A stretch of DNA of 64,000 nucleotides, taken from assembly GCF_042453785.1 (NCBI RefSeq), contig NC_091666.1, positions 24,386,501 to 24,450,500 on the forward strand, given 5' to 3'. Below the pieces are notes generated by a model. The model did not search any database, was not told where the DNA came from, and was given only the letters and a program-made list of their open reading frames with translations. This document shows, one piece after another, positions 1 through 12,200 of this stretch. The first letter of the stretch is position 1, and every line of letters begins with the position of its first letter. The translations under genes and the position numbers were made by a program. Source of the DNA: Malus domestica (taxonomy: Eukaryota; Streptophyta; Magnoliopsida; Rosales; Rosaceae).

Positions 1-1441
1 CTTATATTGTCGTGCAGTACATGATCACTACCCGGCCAATAGCAATCAAAAATCATATGTTAGGCTTATGGAGTTCTTAGCAATGTTTCAATTATCCCCA
101 ACTTGTGTGAATAATATAGAATAATACTTCCATATCATTTCCAATAAAGAAAAAAGTCTTCATTTCTTACTAACATGATATCATTTCCCTGTATAAATTA
201 AAGAAATTATTTAATAATGAATTTTAGATGATGATGATGATGAAAAGAATGAGTTGCTCTAATTATCACATTTTTTATACGGCGAATTTTCTAAAATAGT
301 TCAATATCACAAACTATCAAACAAAAAATTTAATAAAAATTTACTTCTATGTTATTGAATTAGAACAATTTTGTAAGTTATAGAATTCAAATTTGATTAA
401 ATTGATGACTTAGCCTAGTTATCCATAAAGTCAAGTTAGTTAGGTCCATCGAAAGATTGAAAATAGAACTCTAGTGAAAACGATAGATATTAATAATAAT
501 GGACTTTGGCTATATAAATATAGGCCAATATTTTTCTCAACCCTAATAAAAAGAAATGGATGAAATACTAAAAGTAATAGCACTGAATGAACCTTTTTTT
601 CAGGTAAATGACAGTACTTTTATTTCATCATCAAAGAGAGTTACAATCTTCCAGTAAAACATCGTGAATTAAATCTGGAGGTCCATCGAGCCAATAAGAA
701 TTCAACCAAAGAAATAGAGTCATTCGAACTAATCTATAAACCATTTTGTTAGCTAAACAACGGACATGTGAAACTCGCACATCATCAAAGGAGTGAAGCC
801 ACATTTTGATGTTCCCGTGATAAAACTGAGGATAAGCCTTCGGTTAGAGAGAACCCACCGTCTACACTAGATCTAGGTGAAGTGAATCACTCTCCACCAG
901 GATATTGGGAACGTTGAATGAACCCTAAAACAATAACTTGTACAATAACTCAAATTAATAATTTAAATCAAAACAAACTTTAAGACTCACTAATAAAAGG
1001 GCCCCACTTAAGATAGATTTCCAAAGAAAAGTAGGATAATGTATTGATGCTAGAAAATAATAACTTAAATCAAACAAACTTTAGGACTCACTAATTGTAA
1101 GTTTACAAATTTCATTAAATAATAAGTAAAAGAGCTACAAACATTAACCTTCACTAAATACATAAATTTTTCAATATGTCAGAATACAGGATGGTACACC
1201 ACGTGTCTCTATACAAGTTATGAGATTCTTGTGTTAAAAAATAAAATAACATAAAAAATAAAATTTCCCACCACTTGTGTATTAACACATGGTGTACCAC
1301 ATGTGTTATGGGCACAAGGAAAAAATTCTCCACTAAATAATCAAAAGCAGCTAAATCTTAAACAGCCAAACAAGAAAAAAAAACCGTCAAAAACTCTAAT
1401 TTAAAATTTCACTTGAATATATAGCATGATTATATAATAAA
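1..1441. other. AT-rich repeat-derived stretch without a gene
   Basis: No open reading frame here resembles a protein gene. The only recognisable piece is a LINE-type RNase H remnant at about 608-800, listed separately. The rest is AT-rich sequence with no exon-like composition. Confidence 0.6.
608..800 (-). pseudogene. LINE-type RNase H remnant
   Basis: Read on the minus strand this encodes a degraded C-terminal RNase H segment. The pieces VSHVRCLANKMVYRLVRM, then GPPDLIHDVLLEDC, match the usual plant LINE/reverse-transcriptase RNase H ending (VSFSHVxRxxNKVAHRLAR ... PPDxIxDVLxxDC). No catalytic domain is left upstream, and flanking LINE sequence is not recognisable. It is probably a 5'-truncated insertion or a decayed relic. 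Confidence 0.5.
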
Positions 1442-1858
1442 ATTGGAAAAAAAAATTTTTAAGGGTGTTGTTATTGACACTTCATATATTGTGCACTCCA
1501 AAATTTTATATTCAAGAAGAAAACAATGTACACTAATAAAAAGTGCACAATGAGATTTTAAAGTGCTAATAAAAGTAAGTTTTTGTTGTACGCCTAATTT
1601 ACTGAACAATATAAGGGACAGAGAGAGAAGTTGCGGCAACAGTAGAGAGAAAAAGATAGATGTGTAATTGTGAGGTGTGTGTTATTCCACTCCATTTTGC
1701 CTTTATTTATAGTAGTAGGGAAGATAAATTCCTTATCCCAATAGGATTACAACTCTAATAGGATAATATCTAGTCTAAGAGATATGGTTAGAATCCCATA
1801 AGCATATCCTAGATATGTTAGGATTTGCACAATCACATTTCTAATCTAATAGGACTGC
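1442..1858 (-). repeat. Copia element 3' LTR (minus-strand orientation)
   Basis: Nearly identical to 5257-5670, including the shared segments around the poly-A/T tract, the block GTGCACAATGAGATTTTAAA and the end CTAATAGGACTGC. It lies downstream of the RNase H-like sequence in element orientation, so it is the 3' LTR. Confidence 0.8.
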
Positions 1859-4800
1859 AACACTTCACTTTGAGTGTGTAAATACTCAAACAAATGGCGC
1901 ATCAGGTCTTCAGCAATGAAGTAAGTTTAGTTGATGAAGTCATCGACACAATGAACGAATGCAAGTCTCAAATCAACAAAATAATGTATAAAAGGTAAAA
2001 CTCACAAAACCTCGCTATGGTAAAACCCAAGATGGGAGAAGAACTCATAGACTAAGGAGAAAAATGAGAAGCTGCATTAAGTCAAAACTAAATGTCTTCT
2101 AGATGCATGTAGAAGAGCTCACAAAGGTATGACCAACCCAAGATGGGTGCCTCGTCAAAACCTAGTTATGTAGCAAAAACCCAATGGGAAAATGCTCCTA
2201 ATCGTAGGGAAAAATAGTATATTAAGATCAAGTGAGTATACTTCTGAATACTCCCCCTAGTTTGATAAAACTTCAAAATGAGAACTATAAACATTGCGTA
2301 TGAATAGTTAGGTATACCAATTCCTTGAACAAGCTTCTGGAAGGTTGACTTTGGCAGTGATGTCGAGTAGAGGTCGACAAGGTTGTTTGGGATCAGTTTG
2401 CATGACTACAATCTCCTGATGCTTTGATAATGTGATGTAGACACAATATGTCTTAGTGTTAGCTTTGTTGATGATGTCTTGGTCGGGTTGATACATGGGC
2501 ATAGTCTTTATGGATCGTCTTCGGGACTCAACGATGAATGAAAACAACAAGTATTTCGAATATGCTCAACAAAAACTCTCAACCATGTCTCACGTGTGGT
2601 ATAGTGAAGTAAGGTGAGTCTTGGAACGATTCGAAGATTTCACAACTAAAGTCATATCATCAACTTCCAAGAAATTGTGATATCCCTAGCAGTAAAGACA
2701 TAACCATCTTGGGACATGCCTTGTGTGCGTTTGATAAGTAACATGCGTCAGCATAACAAACAAGGCAAGCATCATTTCGAGGATCAGGGGTCGGATTCGC
2801 TCGTGATGCGTTGAGATTAACCCAAGTCTTTAGTACCTTCAAGGAAGAAAAAAAAACGTCTTTAATACCAATTTAGTGGTTGCATGTAGGCGCGATGTTG
2901 CATCTTTACCAATAAATCAATAGTGAATGAGATGTCATGTCTAACGCAATAAGTCAAGTACAACAAAGCGCAAAGTTGAACTTAGTTATGGAATTTCGGA
3001 TTCCATAACCTCTTCAACAGTCTCATTTGCATACAGTGTATGGAAGATCATTAGATACTCAAAGGTAACACCTTGGGGGTGTAGTTCGACTGTTAGACCA
3101 AAGTACCGTCAAAGCAACGCTTAAACTTCAAGTCAAGGCATAAACGAGTTTTTCCAAGATTATTTATCTCAAATTTCGTCTTTAGATACGAGACAGTTTT
3201 CTCAAACTCTTCCAGAGTCTTACTGAGTTCACATCAACGACATAAACTACAACTCTAGGAATTTGGAATAAGACTTCATAGTTTAACACACAAGGGCATC
3301 TATTCATATTCCTGACTGATCAAATAATCACTTAGATAGGTATACCATATCCGCCAAATTGCTTCATTATGTAAATGAACACCTTAAACAAGTTGAGAGG
3401 GTGTTTCATGGTTTGGAACTATTTGAACCAGTCCATGTAATTCTTCGGGAACTTACATGTAAATCTTCATATCAATATCCCAATGGAGAAAAACTAACCA
3501 GTTTCATAATGCTGCTACCAATCACAGGGCGTTTGAGAGAAACCATGCGTCGTAAGATGTGCATTACTTTGCACTATTTCATTTATCTCATTACGCTTCA
3601 TTTCCCACTAGTAATACAACTAGGTTACCTTAGGTAGTGTAGGAACTATAGGTCCAAAACACACTTTGGTAAAGAATTTATCCTGGATTGTAATTTCAAT
3701 TGTCCAATCAGTTCTACGTTGTCACTAATCAACGGAACATGGTTCGATATCGTCGTTTTTCATTTATGTCGGTAGCTACCATATAAGTGAAAACATCATC
3801 AATGATAATGTCATTCCAATTTCATTATCTCATCCAAACTAATATATTGGACCAAGAACTTTAAGTTTCAGGAGTAATTCAGATTAATCTCATGAGATGA
3901 AAATGATTTGAGACAGCGATCGAGTATAGATTCATGTTGTGTCGTGATCTTCCTCTTCAAGGGAAGTGAATCATATGAACTGAGTGATTTGTCATGCTTC
4001 AGGCTGAGACGGATGGATTGACTATTCGCTAGTGTACCGGACCGTCCAACAAGGACGGCTAAACCGTCCTTTAAGGGCAGCACACATTTTGAGAATATTT
4101 ACTCGATGTCCGTTAAGTACATATATCATTGTAGGCATGTTTGCAATTGGTATATGATCATGTCGTTTTAGCTAGATCAGATGAATGCGTTTGGAGCAAC
4201 ATTCTGAAAGCTAGAACACATTGCACTTGTTTATCACATTTGTGCGGTACATGGATTGAGATGAGACATAGTGGGCAACGTCCATGCAAATTCACGTCGT
4301 TCTACAAGAAGGTTGACATTATTATCTCCCCCTAACGGTGGGAAGGCTGTCTTATAATAGATATAAATGAATTTTTTGTTTTATCTTCATTATTTAAATA
4401 GAATTTTCATTTCTACGATGTCATAACCAATTATTCATGATTGAGTAAGAGATCGTTTACAAGGGCTCTAAAGAGCTAGTGCGAAGGAGAATCATGATCG
4501 ATAAAGATTCACATCCTTCTTTGAGGACCCAAATGCGTAAGTACGAAATGTCAGATTTGTACCCAGTAACCAACTGTAATGTCAAAAAGGTTGGGTAGCA
4601 ATGGGCCTCAGGTTTACCAATGTTCGGGCAATCAATTAAATTATGCTTTATGACTGTTTGAACATGGGAATTTGATGCCCAATTATAAACCCAAAAGAAA
4701 TGTAATACTTATTGAAGCATCTTCGATATAAACTCTTCGGTATTATCCAGTCTTCCAGACTTTAAGCGATAATTAAGGTGGTGAACCCTTAAAATCAACC

Positions 4801-5256
4801 AGGAGGTTTAGCAACAATGTGTGTGGACAAACATGTGACCATTTTGTCGATACATCAACCAAAACCATAAGTATTTATATAGTCCGCATTTTGGTTTGAT
4901 TAGTCCACATATATTCCCTTGATTCCATAATGAAAAGAGGGTCATTTCGTATCTTTGTGAATGATGATATAAAAATCAAATTTTCCAAACAAGCAAGCTT
5001 GGCAAAGTGTGTTTGTAAGCACAAGATCCTTACTTTGGGTAAGAAGATGTGTCATAGCATCATTGTCTGACCGAAGTGTTCCAAACAGTCGTGCCAAGGC
5101 AAGTAAACTGCTCGAATCACCCGACTATATGTCGGCCACGTGGCGCATCCCAGTTGGGAGGTAGCCCATTGGCCCCAAAATATAGTTTCAGGCTCATTTT
5201 TGAAGGTGGTGCAAAGATATTCCACTCTAGTTTCTTTAGTGAGTTCATTCATGATC

Positions 5257-5670
5257 ATTGGAAAAAAAAAAAATTTTAAGGGTTTGTTATTGACACTTTA
5301 GATATTGTGCACTCCAAATTTTATATTTAGGAAGAAAAAAATGTACACTAATAAAAAGTGCACAATGAGATTTTAAAGTGCTAATAAAAGTAGGTTTTTG
5401 TTGTAGACCTAATTTACTGAACAATATAAAGGACAGAGAGAGGGTGCGGCAACAGTAGAGAGAAAAAGAGAGATGTGTAATTGTGAGGTGTGTGTTATTC
5501 CACCCCATTGTGCCTTTATTTATAGTTGTAGTAAAGGTAAATTCTTTATCCCAATAGGATTATAACTCTAATAGGATAATATCTAGTCTAAGAAATATGG
5601 TTGAATCTCATAAGGTCATCCTAGATATATTAGGATTTACACAATCACATTCTTAATCTAATAGGACTGC
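5257..5670 (-). repeat. Copia element 5' LTR (minus-strand orientation)
   Basis: Second copy of the roughly 415 bp repeat. In minus orientation it precedes the integrase-like region, so it is the 5' LTR. A clean tRNA primer binding site is not visible next to it, in keeping with deletion or decay at the LTR/internal junction. Confidence 0.8.
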
Positions 5671-5696
5671 CACTTAGTACTATGATCTAAAAGAAT

Positions 5697-5872
5697 TGCC
5701 ACTTAGTATTACGGTCTAGTGATATTCCTCTTCACTTGTAAGTGACAGGTCTTAGGTTCGATTTTCATCAAAGACGAATTTGAACCACATTATTACTAGT
5801 CTATTATAAAGCTAATCCCACCTCCTCCTCTTTATTATAGATTATAAATAATATCGTTTGTTCAAAAAAAAA
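5697..5872 (+). mobile_element. tRNA-derived SINE, copy 1
   Basis: A roughly 175 bp unit that ends in poly-A (5863-5872). It contains a Pol III B-box-like GGTTCGATT at 5756-5764, and a body shared with the units at 13657-13833, 26998-27112, 52500-52668 and 54377-54617 (common blocks include ACTAGTCTATT and CACTTGTAAGTGA variants). The A box is degenerate. Part of the 5' end (CCACTTAGTA) also occurs about 25 bp upstream. Confidence 0.7.
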
Positions 5873-6267
5873 TTATATATATAACCTTATTATCTATAAA
5901 TATTAGATGGCAAAATTCAGGGGCTTCTTTGCAATTGCCTTTTTACTTTCCCAAGCCACTTTTAGTGCTCGAAAGACATTTACATATATGTTTCCGGTCT
6001 GCGGTACGATAGTGAGCAGCTCCCGGTCACATGTTTACTTACTAGCTAATTTTCCTAATTAGTTTTGATGGCGCCATGCAACTAGATTTATTATAAAATC
6101 TCCTAAAATTAGTTAACTTCTTAGATTTTGACTATCCTGCCTACCCTTTCTCCCTCTTAATATTCTCAGTCCTCTAGATAATTCAATTCCTCACTACAAA
6201 CCAATCACACACGGAAAAATATATATCCAAAATCCATGTAATTATACTTAGGAATAAAAAACACAGA

Positions 6268-9200
6268 ATGACAGAAAGCAGCAGAGAATCCATGGAAGAA
6301 GCATCGTCTCATGAAATCACATCCCCTCTCAGTAAGCCCCCTTCATTTATTTTCCATTTCTCTCTTTTTCTCTTTTTGTTTTTTTTTCCTAATTTTACTT
6401 TTTTTGTTTCTGGAAATATTTGCAGTTCCTGAGGAAGATAAAAAACATGGCGACTTCCATGGCCAATCATCATCTTCCCAATCAACAGATGAAGAAAATT
6501 CACCAGTAGAACAAGTAGCTCTAACTGTGCCGACCACAGACGATCCATCCCTCCCCGTCTTAACGTTCCGAATGTGGGTCCTAGGCACTCTCTCCTGCGT
6601 CCTCCTCTCCTTTCTCAACCAGTTCTTCTGGTACAGAACTGAGCCCCTCTCCATTACCGCAATCTCCGCCCAGATTGCGGTGGTGCCTCTGGGGCAGCTC
6701 ATGGCTTCAAAAATCACCAACCGTGTCTTCTTCAAAGGGTCCCGCTGGGAATTTAACCTAAACCCTGGCCCCTTCAACGTTAAGGAACATGTTCTAATTA
6801 CCATCTTCGCCAACTCTGGCGCCGGTACCGTCTACGCCATCCATATTGTTACCGTGGTTAAAGTTTTTTACAAGAGGCACATCACCTTCTTCGTGTCCTT
6901 GCTTGTCATCTTAACAACTCAGGTAGGGTTTTGTTAAATGTTGAAGTTTTAATTGATTTATTTGTTGAAGAAGGTTTGTTTTGATATTTTGTTGATTAGG
7001 TTTGATGGGGTTTGAATGGTTGGTAGGTATTAGGGTTTGAATGGTTGGTAGGTATTAGGGTTTGGTTGGGCTGGGATTTTCAGAAGGTACTTGGTTGAGC
7101 CAGCTGCTATGTGGTGGCCAGCAAACCTGGTTCAAGTTTCACTGTTCAGGCACGTACACATTTTTTACCATTTTACTATACAATATTTACTGCATATTAA
7201 GGTGGTGTTAAATTTGTCATCTCATTTTTTTCCTCCATATTTTTGGGTTATGAATATTCCATGGATTCCGGTGTTTTTTGGGTGGCCTTCGAGCTTATTG
7301 CTTTTGACTGGTTGGTACCTCGGTTTGGGGGGTCTAGAATTTAGAAGAGGGGGCAGATATCTGCATTCAAGCAGTGTCGTTTTCATTAGTCTTCACAAAA
7401 GTTTATCACGCTAGCTATAGTCATGACAGAGATATTAGTTGTTTGCATTGTTTTGGCATCTACATAATATGATTTCATTTTGTATATCATGTACCATAAA
7501 AGTATACATGACATTTTATTTTCAATAATTAAAGCTAATTTTTCAATCACAACTAATTTTTCTGCACACATTCATGCACGTGCAAAAAATCTTCGGCACA
7601 TCACGACGCATGATGCGCTGTGGATAGAGGTTTTTTTTTTCTTTTTAGAAAGACATTAAAATTACAGTTCGCTAAACACCAGTTATAAAGTCTAATTTTA
7701 TCACGAACGCTATGTGTACCTAACATCTTCTATGCGTGTCAAAATGTCATTCTTCTATGCGCGTCAAAATGTCATTCTGTAGAGAGTAATTGGCAGGAGA
7801 CTGAATATCCTTTCTGAATTAGAAGACCAATTTTATCAAACAAAAATATTACTATTCTCCTCCACGTGCGTTTCAATTATCCTCGACATGGTTTTTTTGC
7901 CATCTGCTCTTCACTCTTTTTTATTGAGTAATGTTACATTTATTATTTATTTGTACTATTTTTTTAATAGAGGTGTGGCTCACCTACAAATGTGGATCCA
8001 ATATCTTATAAAGAGATGCTACAAATGATACTAAGTGGACCAAATTTTTAAATTAAATTTGTAAATGAAATGATGGATCACCAATAGGAAGTAATCACGT
8101 TAATTAATACTTAAACAATAATATAATCATCAACATTCGCATTATTTGGTTTACAAATTTTAATTTAAAATTTTAGTCTCTCTAACATAAGCTTGGTACA
8201 AATATGAAAACAAACGGCATTTTTGGATTCATTTGGATGTTTAATTATAAAGGCTTCTCCTTAAGTAATATAGATGACCAGTTGGGTTGTTCAACACACA
8301 AAAGAAATACATTGGACCAAATTTTTAAATCAAATTTGTAAATCAAATGACGGATTACCAATAGGAAGTAATCACATTAATTAATACTTAAACAATAATA
8401 TAATCATCAACATTCACATTATTTGGTTTACAAATTTTAATTTAAAATTTTACTCTCTCCAACATAAGCTTAGTACAAATATGAAAACAAACGGCATTTT
8501 TGGATTCATTTGGATGTTTAATTATAAAGGCTTCTCCTTAAGTAATATAGATGACCAGTTGGGTTGTTCAACACACGAAAGAAATACATTGTTTACCTAT
8601 AAAACCAAAACAAGTCATCATTGTCCCTTCTTTTTATTTTATTTTTTATATAAGAAGTGACTCATAATCACGTAAAAGATTCTTCATTATTCTTTGAACT
8701 TAAGGGAAGGAGAATTATAAAAAATAAAAAATAAATCTTGCCATGTCTTTTCGGGCTAGAATCTGGTGGTATATTTCTTAGAGCAACGCCAGCCATGCTG
8801 GTTGCTCGGGCTACAGGCAAGGAGAAAGGGCCCTCGGGCCGATGGGTGCAGCTCCAGCAGGGACGGGCCCGAGTGAGGGTGGGGGCCCGAGTGGGAGGCC
8901 CGTGGAAAATTGACAGGCCTGGCCCCCGAGCTCGCGTGACGTCACGCTGACGCAAGGGCTGGGTCCGGCCTTTTTTTTATTTTTTTTGTGTCAGGCGCGT
9001 GCCCCTCACTCGCGAGTGGGGGCGCGTCGCCCGACAAGATTTCAGGCACAATGGCCCGCGTGCCAATTACCGTTGGGAAGCCACGTGGCTTCCCACGGTC
9101 CGTTAGATCCCAACGGATCTTTAATAAGAACCGTCCGATTTACAACGGTAAAAAAAAAAAACTGATTTTATATCAACCATTCGATCTGAGATCAACGGTT

Positions 9201-12200
9201 GATATTAATCTGCTTTATAAATTTAAAAAAAAAAAGAAAAAATAGTTTTAAAATTAAGAAAAGTTACCGTTGTGACACGTGGCACAATCTGGAGTGTTGG
9301 AATTCAAATTTTTTAAATCCAACGGCAGAGATTAATTATTTGAATAAAAATTTAAAAAAAATGTAAAAAATCCGAAAAAATTGTAAAAAATCTGAAAAAA
9401 AATTGTAAAAATTTGTTTTTACTTTTCTATAACTACCACTTCTTCTCCATCTACCTTACACCACAATTTCATATTTTCTCAACTACTTTCAATTAAATCT
9501 GATCAAAATCTATCGTCAAAGATTCTCAAAAGATAACGACACGTGGCACGATGACATTGGATAAAAATCTTATCGAAATCGATCTCCAATAATTATCTTT
9601 TCGGATAATGACACGTGGCGCAATTTTGAACGAGTTAAAATCTGATCAAAATCTATCGTCAAAGATTTTCAAAAAATAACGACACGTGGCACGATGACAT
9701 TGGATAAAAATCTTATCGAAATACATCGCTAAATAATTGTTTGTTTTTATAAAATGACACGTGGCGCAACGAGAACAATTTAAAAAATCTTATCCGAAAT
9801 TACAAATAATTTTATTTTGTATTATTTAAACAAATGCAAATGGCAATTACTGTTCATTAATGGCAGTTACTATTCATTTGAGGCAGTTACTGTTCAAAAT
9901 GGTGGATTCAATAGTGGATTGCCAGGGGGGAAGGCTCCATGGGTGGAGTTGCTCTTATGGATAATGGTAGGGATATCAAATTTTTAAAATCAAATTGCAA
10001 ACTAAATGATGTGTCATCAATAAGACATAAGTACATTAATCGATACTTAATTAATAATCCAATCATCAACAACCACGTCATTTGATTTGCAAATTTGATT
10101 TAAAAAATTTGGTCTCCCTAGCATTACTCATTTCTTATTTGTAAGTAAAAATTTTAGGTTCGACTTGTGTAGATGACTAGTTCTATACTAAATTTTTATA
10201 AATGGACTATTGTATGTGCTTTAGTTCAAATATTCTATATATTTATGTAAATATATCGTTGCATTAAAAAGATTAACAAGTTTAATCAACTTTAATAGTA
10301 AAGAAATTTAAAACTCCAGAAATTTTTCTTCAATGATATGTAAAATTAAGTGGTATGAAAAATGTATGAAAATAAAAAATTTAACAGTTGGTCAACCAAA
10401 TTAATAATTAAAATACCCATAACATTAAGTGGTACATAACATTAAAGCCACACTTAACCTATAAATCCCAAGTTCACTACCAAATTTTGATGAGAAAGTT
10501 GCAATAATTTCATTTGTTCATGCATCATTTCACTTTAAATCTCATTAACATTAAAGCCACACTTAACCTATAAATCCCAAGTTCACTACCAAATTTTGAT
10601 CAGCAAGTTGCAATAATTTCATTTGTTCATGCATCATTTCACTTTAAATCTCATTACTAAAGCAAAATAATTGCATGTACACCCATGCCACACATTATTG
10701 ATTGACTAACGTTTGAGAGAATCTTCATGCCACAGGGCTCTCCACGAGAAAGAAGTAAGGCCCAAGGGTGGGTTGACACGTACACAGTTCTTCCTAATAG
10801 CCTTCATGTGCAGCTTTGCCTACTATGTTTTCCCAGGCTACCTCTTTCAGATGCTAACCTCCCTCTCATGGATATGTTGGATTTTCCCCACCAATGTCTT
10901 GGCCCAACAGCTCGGCTCAGGTCTTTATGGGCTTGGAATTGGAGCTGTTGGGCTTGACTGGTCAACCATCTCCGCCTATCTTGGAAGCCCACTTGCAAGC
11001 CCATGGTTTGCCACAGCCAATGTGGCTGCTGGTTTCTTCTTTGTCATGTACATATTGACTCCCCTTTCTTACTGGCTTAATATCTACAAAGCCAAAACCT
11101 TCCCCATTTTCTCAAACTCAATGTTCACATCAGATGGTCAAGAATACAACATAACAGCCATCATCGACTCCAATTTCCACCTTGATTATGATGCCTACGA
11201 TCGAGAAGGTCCTCTTTACATTAGCATAATTTTCACCATAACTTACGGTGTTGGCTTTGCTGCACTTACCGCCACAATTGTACATGTTGCTCTATTTCAT
11301 GGAAGGTAGCAAGTCAAATTTCACAACCAATGCGTTTTAACTAGTGGTCAGTTGTTTACATTTATGTGTGTATCTCGCTGAGGGCATGACTAATCACGTG
11401 ATGAGATAGATTTATACATAGTACACAATCAATGATAGGTATGTAGGGTTTTGAAGCTCATTCTTTGGCTATATGATATGTAGGGAAATATGGGAGCAAA
11501 GCAAAGCAAGTTTCAAGGAGAAGAAAATGGACATACACACAAGGTTGATGCAGAGGTACAACCAAGTGCCTGAGTGGTGGTTTGTAGTCCTACTTTTGGC
11601 TAACATTGCACTCACTATATTTACCTGCGAATATTACAATGACCAACTTCAGTTGCCTTGGTGGGGGGTTTTACTAGCTTGTGGTATTGCCATTTTCTTC
11701 ACCCTCCCAATTGGGATTATCACTGCCATTACAAATCAGGTACCTATTTTGACACTTATTCTAGCTAATATTTTCATTCGAACCTCCTTTAGAATCGAGA
11801 AATGTAACCACTCGAACCCTCGTTTAGATAATACTTCAACTCCCTTTGAGTTGTACTTTAACCCCGTCGAGCAGTGCTCAAACCCCCATTCGAGTGGTTA
11901 ATACTTTTAAAAGCTAATAATTTTACATTCAAATTTTGGTTGTTTTGGTTTCTCCATTGAGATCACCTTTTACTACACATTTCTATGGCAGGCACCAGGC
12001 TTGAACGTCATCACTGAATACATAATTGGGTACATCTACCCAGGATACCCAGTTGCTAATATGTGTTTTAAGGTGTATGGCTACATAAGTATGTCACAAG
12101 CCGTCACATTTTTGCAAGACTTCAAGCTTGGCCACTACATGAAAATTCCTCCAAGAACTATGTTTATGGCTCAGGTACATTTTCTAGTCCGAATTTAGGA

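Larger units (their letters stand above)
1442..5670 (-). mobile_element. Degenerate Ty1/copia LTR retrotransposon
   Basis: Two direct repeats of about 415 bp (1442-1858 and 5257-5670) flank 3.4 kb of internal sequence that reads as a decayed copia polyprotein on the minus strand. In element order: integrase-like sequence at about 5040-4400 (CIDKMVTCLSTHCC near 4800-4850, MGPQRRM and DHDSPS near 4500); a linker motif SLPLKRK near 3960; reverse transcriptase near 3300-3050; and RNase H-like sequence RNDACLVCYADACYLS near 2700-2790. Stops and frameshifts break every domain. Integrase begins only about 200 bp from the 5' LTR, so gag and protease appear deleted. LTR edges are approximate and no target duplication was found. 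Confidence 0.8.
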
